This document shows positions 42,326 to 51,357 of a stretch of DNA of 64,000 nt, in pieces (position 1 is the first letter of the stretch; each line of letters begins with the position of its first letter). The stretch is from contig JAEWRN010000002.1 in assembly GCA_023460035.1 (NCBI GenBank), positions 1-64,000 of the forward strand, written 5' to 3'. The notes beneath the pieces are model-generated. The model saw nothing but the letters and a program-made list of their open reading frames with translations, did not search any database and was not told the origin of the DNA. The DNA comes from Bacillota bacterium. GTDB lineage: Bacteria; Bacillota; Clostridia; Oscillospirales; Ruminococcaceae. A program made the translations under genes and the position numbers.

Positions 42326-43486
42326 TTATTCATCCTCGAGATGTTGCTTTTCGCTCTCTTCTTTTTCCTGCTCCAGCAATGCTTCCGTCGCGTCTTTTGA
42401 CGCGGCTTTCTTTTTGCCTTTTTTGCTGCCCTTCGCCAGCTCTTCCTGCTGGGCGGCAAGCTCTTCCGCGGTCAGCGGGGCGGTGCGCTCGTCGGCATAC
42501 AGGGCGGCGTCCAGCTCGCGGGCACGCTGCAGGCGCAGGCTTGCCATCTCCGACTCGGTGACGTCTTTTTTCATCTCTTCGCCGCTGTCGGTTTTAACGG
42601 TGACCTGCTTTTTCGCCTTTTTGGCTTTGCGCTTCTCTTCGATCTCATCCGCAATCTGCTGTTTCATCTTTTCAGGGTCGTAGATTTTGCGGGCCACAAG
42701 GCTCTCAACAATCATCAACAGGTTCGACACGGTGTAGTACAGGCTGAAGCCGACCGGCACGGTAAAGCCGACGAAAATAAACATCGCGCTCATGATCCAC
42801 GGGGTGTACTTCATGCTGCCCTGCAGCTGCTGGCCGCTGGTTTTCTGCACAATAATCTGGCTGCCGATCATCGTGAGCACCGACAGCACCGGGAAGACCA
42901 GCGTCTGCCAGCCGGCAAGGCTGATGGTCGGCATGGCAACGAGGTTCAGGTTACCCCAAAACACGTTAAAGCCCTTGATGAGACCCACGGCCTGCTCGCC
43001 CAGCGCGCCAATGACGCCGCTGTTGCCGGCCAGTACCGCGCCAATGATTTTGCTCTGCTGTGCATACCCGCCAGCAATATTGCCTGCGGTTGCGGCGGCG
43101 GTCAGCAAATCGGTGGAAATATGCAAAATATAGGTCAGCGGGCGGTAAACGACCTCAATGATGCCGAACAGAACAACCATGTTCAGCACCATCGGCAGGC
43201 AGCCGGCAGTCGGCGAATAGCCGTACTCCTCCTGCATCTTCATCATTTCTTCCTGCTGGCGCTTTTGATCCTTGGCATATTTCTTCTGGATCTCCTGGAT
43301 CATCGGCTGGTAAGCCGCCATGCGGGCGGTGGATTTTTGCTGTTTGATGCGCAGGGGGAACATCAGCAAACGCAGCACCAAGGTAAACAGCACCAGCGAC
43401 AGGCCGTAGTCACTGACGATGTATTTGTAGATGAACTCCATGACATACCCAAGAGGGCCGCCTAAAATACCAAAAAAACTCGACAT
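42326..43486 (-). CDS. yidC: Membrane protein insertase YidC/Oxa1
   Basis: 386 residues. The 60KD_IMP core includes DYGLSLVLFTLVLRLLMFPLRIKQQKS with the conserved groove arginine, KYAKDQKRQQEEMMKMQEEYG (coiled cytoplasmic region), PTAGCLPMVLNMVVLFGIIEVVYRPL and the last helices near 260-310. A long charged tail (about 315-386: KKAKKQVTVKTDSGEEMKKD and later LAKGSKKGKKKAASKD) could contact the ribosome. Inserts membrane proteins with or without Sec. Confidence 0.96.
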   Translation of the reverse strand: MSSFFGILGGPLGYVMEFIYKYIVSDYGLSLVLFTLVLRLLMFPLRIKQQKSTARMAAYQPMIQEIQKKYAKDQKRQQEEMMKMQEEYGYSPTAGCLPMVLNMVVLFGIIEVVYRPLTYILHISTDLLTAAATAGNIAGGYAQQSKIIGAVLAGNSGVIGALGEQAVGLIKGFNVFWGNLNLVAMPTISLAGWQTLVFPVLSVLTMIGSQIIVQKTSGQQLQGSMKYTPWIMSAMFIFVGFTVPVGFSLYYTVSNLLMIVESLVARKIYDPEKMKQQIADEIEEKRKAKKAKKQVTVKTDSGEEMKKDVTESEMASLRLQRARELDAALYADERTAPLTAEELAAQQEELAKGSKKGKKKAASKDATEALLEQEKEESEKQHLEDE

Positions 43487-43565
43487 ATTGACATCCTCAC
43501 TGCCGCGGCAGGCGCGGCCTGATAGTGTAAAGCAAAAACGGCCAACTTGCCGCCTTTGCCGCGCC

Positions 43566-43823
43566 CTAGTGGCGCTTTTCTAGGTTTCGCTCGTCGCTGC
43601 GCCAACGGCCCTTTTCCGGTACGGGGTCATAACCGCGGCGCCCAAACGGGTTGCAGCGCAGAATACGCCAAATGCTCAGCAGACCGCCCTTTAAAATGCC
43701 GTGGCGCTCCACTGCCTCCATCGCGTATTCGCTGCAGGTGGGTAAAAACCTGCAATTGTTGCCGAGCGAAGGAGAGATGTACTTTTTGTAGCCCCGCAGC
43801 AGGGCAAGCACCAGTTTTTTCAT
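43566..43823 (-). CDS. yidD: Membrane protein insertion efficiency factor YidD
   Basis: 85 residues. GYKKYISPSLGNNCRFLPTCSEYAMEAVERHG with the conserved CxFxPTCSxY motif, then RILRCNPFGRRGYDPVP. Overlaps the rnpA stop (ATGA). Small cytoplasmic-side helper for YidC insertion, encoded in its usual place. Confidence 0.95.
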   Translation of the reverse strand: MKKLVLALLRGYKKYISPSLGNNCRFLPTCSEYAMEAVERHGILKGGLLSIWRILRCNPFGRRGYDPVPEKGRWRSDERNLEKRH

Positions 43824-44155
43824 GGCACCAGCAGCCCCGCTGCCGCAAGATGCGCGTGCATCGCCTGTGCGACCTTTTGCATCTTGACCTTTGTTGTTGC
43901 GGTACGGGCAACAAAGACGATGTCGACATTTTTTGTTTTGTCGACCCCGGCGGCATAATACGCCTCGCGGATGACCCGCCGCGCGCGCACACGCTGTACC
44001 GCGCCGCCGATTTTTTTACTGGTCGTGATCCCAAGGCGCACCCCGCCGTTTCTGCGGGGCAGCACATAGGTGATGACAAACGGGCTGACGTAGGATTTTC
44101 CCCTGCGGTAGGTGCGGGCAAAATCCCCATTGCGAGTGATCGAACGGTAGCGCAA
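43820..44155 (-). CDS. rnpA: Ribonuclease P protein component
   Basis: 111 residues starting from a TTG at 44155 with GGGGGG 7 bases upstream. ARTYRRGKSYVSPFVITYVLPRR, LGITTSKKIGGAVQRVRARRVIREAYY is the RNR-type RNA-binding signature of RnpA. Binds RNase P RNA to process tRNA 5' ends. Follows rpmH after a stem-loop. Confidence 0.94.
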   Translation of the reverse strand: MRYRSITRNGDFARTYRRGKSYVSPFVITYVLPRRNGGVRLGITTSKKIGGAVQRVRARRVIREAYYAAGVDKTKNVDIVFVARTATTKVKMQKVAQAMHAHLAAAGLLVP

Positions 44156-44193
44156 ATTTCAGCCCCCCCATACTGCGTTTTCCCGCTTAAGAC

Positions 44194-44220
44194 AAAAAGG
44201 CCACCTGCGGCGGCCCTTTT
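44194..44220 (-). terminator. Terminator/attenuator between rpmH and rnpA
   Basis: AAAAGG-CC-CC paired with GG-GG-CCTTTTT around a short loop, with five T on the minus strand. Since rnpA must be read from the rpmH promoter, this probably lets only part of the transcripts through, keeping rnpA below rpmH. Confidence 0.65.
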
Positions 44221-44258
44221 GGGGTGGGGAAGACGGGCGACCGCCAATTCCCGTTGAA

Positions 44259-44393
44259 TCAGACGGCAAGCTTTGCACGGCCTTTGGTGCGGCGCGCGGC
44301 GATGACCTTGCGGCCACTCTTGCTCTTCATTCTGCTGAGAAAGCCATGCTCACGGGTGCGCTGGCGTTTCTTGGGCTGGAAAGTTCTTTTCAT
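44259..44393 (-). CDS. rpmH: Large ribosomal subunit protein bL34
   Basis: 44 residues, complete, starting MKRTFQPKKRQRTREHGFL and ending GRAKLAV. The strongly basic sequence and MKSKSGRKVIAARRTKGRAKL-like centre match bL34 over its full length. GGAGG-type site (complement of 44401-44405) before the ATG. First gene of the leftward rpmH-rnpA-yidD-yidC-jag group, opposite dnaA. Confidence 0.97.
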   Translation of the reverse strand: MKRTFQPKKRQRTREHGFLSRMKSKSGRKVIAARRTKGRAKLAV

Positions 44394-44516
44394 GTTTTGT
44401 TCCTCCAATCAAGGTCTGCCCTGGCGGGCGTTATGTGTACGCCGGTCTTGGGGCGTTACATCGCAGTTACACTACATTTTGCCAAACTTACAAAATGCAT
44501 AGCCTTGCAAAATAAA

Positions 44517-44546
44517 AGTATATCCTAAACTTCTTTGTGCTGTCAA
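44517..44546 (-). promoter_or_regulatory. rpmH promoter
   Basis: Minus strand TTGACA (complement of 44541-44546), 18-bp spacer, TATACT (complement of 44517-44522), about 115 bases ahead of rpmH. Confidence 0.8.
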
Positions 44547-44718
44547 TACTTTTTGCAGTTTCTGTGGGCAGCGGCGGCGGTAAAAAAGCCAAAAAGTGCC
44601 CTTGCCGGCCTTTGCGACACCCCGCGGGCGGCCCTGTGCTTTGCCGCCGCGCTCCTTCCCCTTATATATAGAAGTTATTTGTCTATATTATACTATTGAT
44701 AAAAGTGCCTTGTGGTAG

Positions 44719-44747
44719 TTGTATGGCGGCAAAATTTATGCTATAAT
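44719..44747 (+). promoter_or_regulatory. dnaA promoter
   Basis: TTGTAT (44719-44724), 17-bp spacer, TATAAT (44742-44747). This predicts a leader of about 215 bases before the dnaA ATG. The stretch 44547-44718 between the divergent promoters is GC-rich then AT-rich and holds no consensus DnaA box that I can see. Confidence 0.75.
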
Positions 44748-44763
44748 TGCAAAAACAGGACAA

Positions 44764-44802
44764 CTGCCCGCGCGGGCCGGCACCACGGTGCCCGGCGGGC
44801 AG
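44764..44802 (+). other. GC-rich hairpin in the dnaA leader
   Basis: CTGCCCG (44764-44770) pairs with CGGGCAG (44796-44802), and an inner GGCACC/GGTGCC stem closes the loop. An A-run, then TTTTTAGGTTTTTT follow within 25 bases, so it could attenuate dnaA transcription or shape translation. Regulatory use is inference. Confidence 0.5.
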
Positions 44803-44969
44803 AAAAACGGTTTTTAGGTTTTTTGGGGGTGCGTCGTACAGTTTGGCGCAGAATTACTTAAAAACCTGTTTTTTTTTGTTTTTCCGGTCACCGGCTTTGC
44901 ATGCGGCGGCCGTTTCGTTGCCTCCTGCCCCGGGAAACAATTTACATTTTGGGAGTGTGTCTGACAACT

Positions 44970-46265
44970 ATGGATTCGTTTGACGAGGTATTTGCCGCTG
45001 TAAAAAATTACTGCAAAGAGCGGCTGGTGGATGCCACATACAACTTGTTTATCGACGGGCTGGAGCCGCTGTCGTTCGAAAACGGCATCGTCTCTATTTC
45101 TGTGCGCAGTGACTTTATCAAGGGCATGGTGCAAGAGCGCTATGCCGATTTGCTGAGAGAGGCGTTCAGCACAATTCTTGGTTTTGAAGTCGGCATGGAG
45201 TTTAAGGTGCCCGAGCCCACAAAGCCGGAGGCGCAGACCGCGGTGCCCACCGGCAGCTACGCGTTCACCTTTGAAAACTTTATTGTGGGCAGCACGAACA
45301 AATTTGCCCACGCGGCGGCGCAGGCCGTTGCGGCAAACCCGTCCGGCGCGTACAACCCGCTGTTCATCTATGGCGATTCCGGCCTTGGCAAAACGCATCT
45401 GCTGAACGCCATCCGGCTGGAGATTGCCAAAAACCGCCCGGATTTCAACATTGTTTACGTGGACGGTGAAGCCTTTACCAACGAGATCATCAGCGCCATC
45501 CAAAACAACTCGACCGCCGAGTTTCACCAAAAATACCGCGCGGCCGACGTGCTGCTGGTCGACGACATTCAGTTTATCGGCGGCAAAGAGTCGACACAGG
45601 AAGAATTCTTCCACACCTTCAACACGCTGTACAATGCGGGCAAGCAGATTGTGCTGGCCAGTGACCGCCCGCCGAAAGAGATTAAAAGCCTGCAAGACCG
45701 GCTGCGCACCCGGATGGAATGGGGCCTGACCGCCGACATTCAGCCGCCGGATTTTGAGACCCGTGTCGCCATCATCCGCCGCAAGGCCGACCTTTTGGGG
45801 CTCGACATCCCGAACGACGTGGCCGAGTTTATTGCAAACCATTTAAAAAACAACATCCGCCAGCTAGAGGGCGCGGTGAAAAAGCTGAACGCCTACCGCC
45901 TGCTGGAGGGCATTCAGCCGGTCATCGGCGCGGCGCAGAACGCCATTAAAGATATTTTAAACGAAAACCAGCCCGTGCCGGTCACGATTGAAAAGATCAT
46001 CAGCGAGGTGGCCCGCACCTACAATATCACCCCGGCGGACATTCGCAGCCGCAAACGCAGCAGCAATATCTCGTCGGCCCGCAAAACCGCGATGTATGTG
46101 GTGCACGAAATCACCGGCATGACAATGCAGGACATCGGCAAAGAGTTTGGCGGGCGCGACCACTCCACCGTCGTCTACTCGATTTCCGAAGTCGAAAAGA
46201 AGCTCACGACCGACCCCCGCTTCCATGAGATTGTCGAGGATATCGTCAAAAACGCACGGGTGTAA
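44970..46265 (+). CDS. dnaA: Chromosomal replication initiator DnaA
   Basis: 431 residues from the ATG at 44970 (MDSFDEVFAAVKNYC). Domain I to about 75, short linker domain II, AAA+ core with Walker A GDSGLGKTH (about 135-143), Walker B DVLLVDDIQFIGG, and C-terminal domain IV with DIGKEFGGRDHSTVVYSISEVEKKL for DnaA-box binding. The upstream ribosome binding site (GGGAG) is 13 bases away and weak. Opens oriC, located just downstream. Slightly short because domain II is small. Confidence 0.98.
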   Translation: MDSFDEVFAAVKNYCKERLVDATYNLFIDGLEPLSFENGIVSISVRSDFIKGMVQERYADLLREAFSTILGFEVGMEFKVPEPTKPEAQTAVPTGSYAFTFENFIVGSTNKFAHAAAQAVAANPSGAYNPLFIYGDSGLGKTHLLNAIRLEIAKNRPDFNIVYVDGEAFTNEIISAIQNNSTAEFHQKYRAADVLLVDDIQFIGGKESTQEEFFHTFNTLYNAGKQIVLASDRPPKEIKSLQDRLRTRMEWGLTADIQPPDFETRVAIIRRKADLLGLDIPNDVAEFIANHLKNNIRQLEGAVKKLNAYRLLEGIQPVIGAAQNAIKDILNENQPVPVTIEKIISEVARTYNITPADIRSRKRSSNISSARKTAMYVVHEITGMTMQDIGKEFGGRDHSTVVYSISEVEKKLTTDPRFHEIVEDIVKNARV

Positions 46266-46287
46266 GCCCCCGAAAAAAGGCCCCTCT

Positions 46288-46446
46288 TTTTCCACAACGC
46301 TTTTAACATTCAACAGAAAGTTTTCCACAGGGGTATGCCGCAAAAAGATGGATTGTTGAAACTCACAAATTATCCACAGCGCCTTTCACGACAAAAAAAC
46401 AACCGTTTGGTGTTGTGCCGTGCGGGCTTGCGGCATCTTTTCCACA
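46288..46446. promoter_or_regulatory. oriC: DnaA-box cluster between dnaA and dnaN
   Basis: One consensus box TTATCCACA (46370-46378) and three TTTTCCACA boxes (46288-46296, 46321-46329, 46438-46446), all on the plus strand, with TTCAACA half-like sites at about 46309 and 46354 (opposite strand). The remaining 46447-46560 is AT-rich toward dnaN and contains triplet-like steps on the minus strand (TAG-AAG-TAG near 46460-46475) that may be DnaA-trios. This is the likely origin core. Confidence 0.85.
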
Positions 46447-46560
46447 AATTCACAGCCCCTATGACTACTTCTATTTCCAACTTCTCAAATACAGCGGTTT
46501 TTCCGTTTTTTTTGAAAACCCGGTACGGCCGGGCATCTCGAATCTGATGGGGGAATGATC

Positions 46561-47691
46561 ATGAAACTAGAATGCGACAAAACAAGCCTTGCCGAGGCAA
46601 TCCTCGGCGTCTCCCGCGCGGTCACAATGCGCAGCAGCGTGCCGGCGCTGGAAGGGATCCTGTTTAAGGCGGAGGGCAGCAAGCTCACCCTCATCGGCTA
46701 CGACCTTGAAATGGGCATCACTACCGGGATCGACGCGCGCATCCGCGACGAGGGGTCGGTGGTCTTAAGCGCAAAGCTCGTCGGCGACATGATTCGCCGC
46801 CTGCCGTCGGACACGGTGGAAATCGACTGCACCGAAACGCTGGTCACCACCATCAAGGGCGGCATTACCGAGTACAACATCACCGGTATTTCCGCCACAG
46901 ACTACCCCGAACTGCCGGCCGCCGCCTTCTCTCAACCAGAGGTTGAGGGCCGCGGTGCGCTGCCCACGACGATGATGGACGCAGTGACGCTGAAGGAAAT
47001 GATTGAGACCACAATTTATGCAGTTTCGCAGGACGATAAAAAGCCGGCCAACAACGGCGAAAAGTTTGTTCTCGGTAACAATAAGCTCACACTGGTCGCG
47101 CTGGACGGGTTTCGGCTTGCCATCTGCGAGCGCCCGGTCAAGACCGACCATGAGGTCGAAATTGTCATCCCTGCAAAGACACTTTCAGAGGTTGCGCGGC
47201 TCATCGGCGATTCCGACGAAGAAATCGGCATCAGCGCAAACAAGCGCTATGTCGTCTTTTCCATCGGCGGGTATACGATTGTCAGCCGCCTGCTGGACGA
47301 TGCGTTTCTGGATTACCGCAAAACCATCAACCCCGGCTACCTCACCCGCGTGATTGTGGAGGTACGGGATTTTTCGGCCGCGATTGAGCGCGCGAGCCTG
47401 ATTATCACCGAGCGGCTGAAAAACCCGCTGCGGGTCACCTTTGACGAGGCGCTGACCGTGCGCTGCCAGACCGAGCTTGGCAAGGTGATGGACAGCATCC
47501 CCTGCGAATTTGAGGGAGAACACATGGAAGTCGGTTTCAATAACCGGTATCTGCTCGACGCGCTGCGCAATTCCGGCTGCGACAAGGTGGCGTTTGAGCT
47601 GAACGGCCCGCTGTCCCCCGTAAAGGTGCTGCCGGTGGAGGGCAATGAATTTATCTTCCTTGTGATGCCGGTACGTTTTAAAAACGACTAG
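46561..47691 (+). CDS. dnaN: DNA polymerase III beta subunit (sliding clamp)
   Basis: 376 residues from the ATG at 46561, six bases after GGGGGA; an ATG two codons earlier is too near the site. Three clamp-fold domains are recognisable (MKLECDKTSLAEAILGVSRAV; TLVALDGFRLAICERPV; NNRYLLDALRNSG ... PVEGNEFIFLVMPVRF). The C-terminal VMPVR(F) ends is the usual clamp finish. Forms the dimeric ring that tethers polymerase. Followed by rlbA after 9 bp. Confidence 0.97.
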   Translation: MKLECDKTSLAEAILGVSRAVTMRSSVPALEGILFKAEGSKLTLIGYDLEMGITTGIDARIRDEGSVVLSAKLVGDMIRRLPSDTVEIDCTETLVTTIKGGITEYNITGISATDYPELPAAAFSQPEVEGRGALPTTMMDAVTLKEMIETTIYAVSQDDKKPANNGEKFVLGNNKLTLVALDGFRLAICERPVKTDHEVEIVIPAKTLSEVARLIGDSDEEIGISANKRYVVFSIGGYTIVSRLLDDAFLDYRKTINPGYLTRVIVEVRDFSAAIERASLIITERLKNPLRVTFDEALTVRCQTELGKVMDSIPCEFEGEHMEVGFNNRYLLDALRNSGCDKVAFELNGPLSPVKVLPVEGNEFIFLVMPVRFKND

Positions 47692-47700
47692 GAGGCCGCC

Positions 47701-47919
47701 ATGGCACTGGAAACCATTCAAATTAAAACCGAGTTTATTAAACTGGACTCGCTGCTAAAATTCGCCAACATTCTGTCCACCGGGGGCGAGGCCAAAATGG
47801 CCATTCAAAACGGCGCTGTTACCGTGAACGGCGAAGTTTGCACCCAGCGCGGCAAAAAAATACGGCCCGGCGACCGCGTCAAAATTGAAAATTTTGAGCT
47901 GGAGGTCACACCCGCGTGA
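47701..47919 (+). CDS. rlbA: S4-domain RNA-binding protein (RlbA/YaaA)
   Basis: 72 residues. A single S4 domain: FIKLDSLLKFANILSTGGEAKMAIQNGAVTVNGEVCTQRGKKIRPGDRV. This small protein sits between dnaN and recF in most Firmicutes and is thought to act in ribosome assembly. AGGAGG lies ahead of the ATG, and its TGA overlaps the GTG start of recF. Confidence 0.93.
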   Translation: MALETIQIKTEFIKLDSLLKFANILSTGGEAKMAIQNGAVTVNGEVCTQRGKKIRPGDRVKIENFELEVTPA

Positions 47920-49031
47920 TCTTACAGGAGCACGCCGTGCAGCATTACCGCAATATCGAGCAGGCGTCGTTTCGGCCCGGCCCGCACCTCACGGTGATCT
48001 GCGGTAAAAACGGGCAGGGCAAAACCAACCTGCTGGAAAGTGTGTGGCTGCTGTGCGGGGCCAAAAGCTTCCGCGGCGGCAAAGACATGCACCTTGTGCA
48101 GTGCGGGCAGCCCTATGCGGTACTGGAAGCCACGGCAAAGCAGGACAGCGGCGAAGAAGACAGGTTTCGGCTTGTCATCGGCGGCGAGGGCTGCGAGGAA
48201 GCCGGGGTGAAGCCCGGGCGCACCGCAAAGCTGAACGGCGCCGATTTTGGCCGCGCCACCAACCTTGCCGGGCATTTTTACGCCGTGGTGTTCTCCCCCG
48301 CGCATCTAGACTTAGTCAAGGGCAGCCCGGAGGGGCGGCGTCGGTTTGTCGATGCCGCGCTGTGCCAGCTGTACCCCGGGTACCTTGCGGTGCTGCGAAG
48401 GTACACGCGGGCGGTGGCCCAAAAAAATGCGCTGCTGCGTGACGCGCGCCGGTTTGCCGGCGTGGACGAGCTGATTGCCCCGTTTGACGAGGAGATGGCA
48501 AGAGCCGGGTTTGAAATCATTGCGCGGCGCACGGCGTATCTTGCGCAGTTGTTTGCCGAGGCCAGCGCGGTGTACGACAGCATTTCGGCTGGCAGCGAGC
48601 CGTGTGCGTTTACTTACCTGCCCACGGCGGCAGATGAAGAAACGCTGCGGCACATGGTGCGCGCAGCCCGCGCGGCGGATTTGCACGCGGGCTGTTGTAC
48701 CGTGGGCCCGCACCGCGAGGATATTGCCATTACGGTGGCCGGGCAGGACGCCCGCGCCTTTGCCAGCCAGGGCCAGCAACGCAGCGCGGCGCTGGCGCTA
48801 AAGCTGGCCGAAGCGGGGCTGATACGGCAGGTGACCGGCACCGAGCCGGTGATGCTGCTTGACGATGTGCTAAGTGAGCTGGACGCGGTGCGCCGCGACT
48901 TTTTACTGCGCAAGATAGAGGGCCGGCAGGTACTGCTGACCAGCTGCGACGCGGCGGCGTTTCACGACACGCCCGGCGCAATTTACGAAATGGAGGCCGG
49001 GCGGCTGCGCGCGGTCAAGCACGAGGACTAG
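47916..49031 (+). CDS. recF: DNA replication and repair protein RecF
   Basis: 371 residues starting at GTG overlapping rlbA (GTGA). Walker A GKNGQGKTNLLES (about residues 30-42), signature-type GQQRSAALALKLAEAGLI and Walker B VMLLDDVLSELD, in SMC-like order. Binds single/double-strand junctions and helps RecA load at gaps. Fits the conserved dnaA-dnaN-rlbA-recF order. Confidence 0.96.
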   Translation: MILQEHAVQHYRNIEQASFRPGPHLTVICGKNGQGKTNLLESVWLLCGAKSFRGGKDMHLVQCGQPYAVLEATAKQDSGEEDRFRLVIGGEGCEEAGVKPGRTAKLNGADFGRATNLAGHFYAVVFSPAHLDLVKGSPEGRRRFVDAALCQLYPGYLAVLRRYTRAVAQKNALLRDARRFAGVDELIAPFDEEMARAGFEIIARRTAYLAQLFAEASAVYDSISAGSEPCAFTYLPTAADEETLRHMVRAARAADLHAGCCTVGPHREDIAITVAGQDARAFASQGQQRSAALALKLAEAGLIRQVTGTEPVMLLDDVLSELDAVRRDFLLRKIEGRQVLLTSCDAAAFHDTPGAIYEMEAGRLRAVKHED

Positions 49032-49040
49032 GGGGACGCT

Positions 49041-49307
49041 ATGTATCTGCATCTCGGCACCGACACCATTATTCGCACCAAAGATATTTTGGGCATTTTT
49101 GATCTCGACAGCTCGACGATTTCAAAGCGCACCCGCGATTTGCTGCGCCGCGCCGAGGTAGAGGGCCGCGTGGTGAATGTCAGCGGCGAACTGCCCAAAA
49201 GCTTTATCGTAATGGCAGGCCGCAGGCCGACCATTTATATTTCGCAGATTTCGGCCGGCACGCTGAAAAAGCGCTCGGGCTATATCGACGATATTAAAAA
49301 TATCTGA
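49041..49307 (+). CDS. remB: RemB/DUF370 family regulator
   Basis: 88 residues. MYLHLGTDTIIRTKDILGIFDLDSS and MAGRRPTIYISQISAGTLKKR match DUF370 proteins related to RemA, which in B. subtilis activate matrix genes by wrapping DNA. In Firmicutes remB commonly lies between recF and gyrB, as here. It follows recF after 9 bp. Confidence 0.92.
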   Translation: MYLHLGTDTIIRTKDILGIFDLDSSTISKRTRDLLRRAEVEGRVVNVSGELPKSFIVMAGRRPTIYISQISAGTLKKRSGYIDDIKNI

Positions 49308-49334
49308 TCATTTGCAGTAAGTTCTAGGCAGGAT

Positions 49335-49348
49335 GGGCCCATGGGCCC
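49335..49348. repeat. 14-bp palindrome in the gyrB leader
   Basis: GGGCCCATGGGCCC, perfect, 5 bases upstream of the AGGAGG site of gyrB. It could fold in the mRNA or be a protein site. No known role. Confidence 0.6.
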
Positions 49349-49371
49349 TCGACAGGAGGAAAGCACAGGTT

Positions 49372-51300
49372 ATGGCAGAAAACGAAAACAAGGTCATGCA
49401 CGAGTATGATGGCACACAAATTCAAGTCCTGGAAGGGCTGGAAGCGGTGCGCAAACGCCCGGGTATGTACATTGGCACCACCGGCCCCCGCGGGCTGCAT
49501 CATCTGGTGTACGAAATTGTCGACAATGCGATCGACGAGGCGCTTGCCGGGTACTGTGACCATATCGAGGTCACCATCAAAAAAGACAATGTCATTGAGG
49601 TCAGCGACAACGGCCGCGGCATCCCGGTCGGCATTCAGCCGAAAATGGGCATCCCCGCGGTCACGGTCGTGTTTACCATCCTGCACGCAGGCGGTAAGTT
49701 TGGCGGCGATAATTCAGGGTATAAAGTGGCGGGCGGCCTGCACGGCGTGGGCGCCAGCGTGGTCAACGCACTGTCCGAATGGCTGACCGTAAGGGTGCGC
49801 CACGACGGCAAAGAGTACGAGCAAAGCTTCCACCGCGGCAAAGAGGACGCGCCGCTGCGCGAAATTGGCACCACGACCGGCAACGGCACTACCGTTGTAT
49901 TTAAGCCGGACGCAGAGATTTTTGAAGTTTTGGAATACAACTACGAAACCCTGCTCACCCGCCTGCGCGAAGAGGCTTTTTTAAACGCCGGCGTGCGCAT
50001 TACGCTGACCGACGAGCGCGGCGAAGAAGAAATGAAAGAGAGCATGTGCTACGAGGGCGGCATCCGCAGCTTTGTCGAGCACATCCACACCCGCCGCCAG
50101 ATGGAAGTGCTGCACCCCAGTGTCATTTATTTTCAGGGCCAGCAGGGCGACATTGTGGCCGAGGTGGCGCTGCAGTACAACAGCAGCTATAACGAGCTGA
50201 TTTTGTCGTTTGCGAACAACGTCAACACGCCGGACGGCGGTACCCACGAAGAGGGCTTTAAGCTGGCCCTCACCCGCGTGTTCAATGACTTTGGGCGCGA
50301 AAAGGGCTATTTAAAAGACAAGGACGCCAACCTTTCGGGCACCGACGTACGCGAGGGGCTGACGGCCGTCATCAGCGTCAAGCTGACCGACGCACAGTTT
50401 GAGGGCCAGACCAAGGCAAAGCTGGGCAACACCGAAGTGCGCGGGCTGATGTCGAGCCTTGTGTACGAAAAGCTGAAAGAGTTTTTTGAAGAAAACCCCG
50501 GCGTCGCGAAAGCCGTGTTTGAAAAAGCGACGCAGGCGGCCCGTGCCCGCGAAGCGGCAAAGCGCGCGCGTGAGCTGGTGCGCCGCAAATCGGCGCTCGA
50601 ATCCAGCCGTATGCCCGGCAAGTTGGCCGACTGCCGCGAAAAAGACCCCTCGAAAACCGAAATCTACATCGTCGAGGGTGATTCTGCAGGCGGCAGCGCC
50701 AAAATGGGGCGCGACTCCAACATACAGGCCATTTTGCCGCTGTGGGGCAAAATGCTCAACGTAGAAAAGGCCCGGCTGGACCGCGTGTACGGCAACGAAA
50801 AAATGATGCCGGTCGTCACGGCGCTGGGCTGCGGCATCGGCGAGGAATTTGACTTGTCGAAGCTGCGTTACCACAAGGTGTTCATCATGGCCGATGCCGA
50901 TGTCGACGGCTCGCACATCTGCACGCTGATGCTCACCTTCTTCTTCCGTTTCATGCGGCCGCTGATCGACGGCGGGCATGTGTATATCGCACAGCCCCCG
51001 CTGTTCAAGCTGGCAAAGGGCCAGCAGGTCAAATACGCGTACAACGAGGCAGAGCTTTCGGCTATGTCGGCAGAGATGGGCCAGGGCACCAAGGTCAACC
51101 GCTATAAGGGCCTTGGCGAGATGAACCCCGAACAGCTTTGGGAAACGACGATGAACCCGGATAACCGCGTGATTGTGCAGATCTCGATTGAGGACGCCGA
51201 GCGGGCGGACGAGACGTTTACCATTTTAATGGGCGACAAGGTGGAGCCGCGGCGTGAATTTATTGAAAAGAACGCGCGGTATGCAAACCTCGATATCTGA
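49372..51300 (+). CDS. gyrB: DNA gyrase subunit B
   Basis: 642 residues from the ATG at 49372 (AGGAGG upstream). GHKL ATPase (VRKRPGMYIGTTGPRGLHHLVYEIVDNAIDEALAG, DNGRGIPVG, GGLHGVGASVVNALS), transducer, and TOPRIM with YIVEGDSAGGSAK and ADADVDGSHI, ending MGDKVEPRREFIEKNARYANLDI. Supplies ATP hydrolysis and strand passage for negative supercoiling. Next to gyrA and downstream of the recF group. Confidence 0.98.
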   Translation: MAENENKVMHEYDGTQIQVLEGLEAVRKRPGMYIGTTGPRGLHHLVYEIVDNAIDEALAGYCDHIEVTIKKDNVIEVSDNGRGIPVGIQPKMGIPAVTVVFTILHAGGKFGGDNSGYKVAGGLHGVGASVVNALSEWLTVRVRHDGKEYEQSFHRGKEDAPLREIGTTTGNGTTVVFKPDAEIFEVLEYNYETLLTRLREEAFLNAGVRITLTDERGEEEMKESMCYEGGIRSFVEHIHTRRQMEVLHPSVIYFQGQQGDIVAEVALQYNSSYNELILSFANNVNTPDGGTHEEGFKLALTRVFNDFGREKGYLKDKDANLSGTDVREGLTAVISVKLTDAQFEGQTKAKLGNTEVRGLMSSLVYEKLKEFFEENPGVAKAVFEKATQAARAREAAKRARELVRRKSALESSRMPGKLADCREKDPSKTEIYIVEGDSAGGSAKMGRDSNIQAILPLWGKMLNVEKARLDRVYGNEKMMPVVTALGCGIGEEFDLSKLRYHKVFIMADADVDGSHICTLMLTFFFRFMRPLIDGGHVYIAQPPLFKLAKGQQVKYAYNEAELSAMSAEMGQGTKVNRYKGLGEMNPEQLWETTMNPDNRVIVQISIEDAERADETFTILMGDKVEPRREFIEKNARYANLDI

Positions 51301-51357
51301 TGGCGGCCGGTTTGCTTGCCGGCATGATTTTTCAAACGGAACAGAAGGATGGCTGAA

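Noticed and set aside
51349..51357. GyrA start at 51349
   Set aside because: The ATG touches the AGAAGG site; the ATG at 51358 has normal spacing. The choice remains uncertain by three residues.
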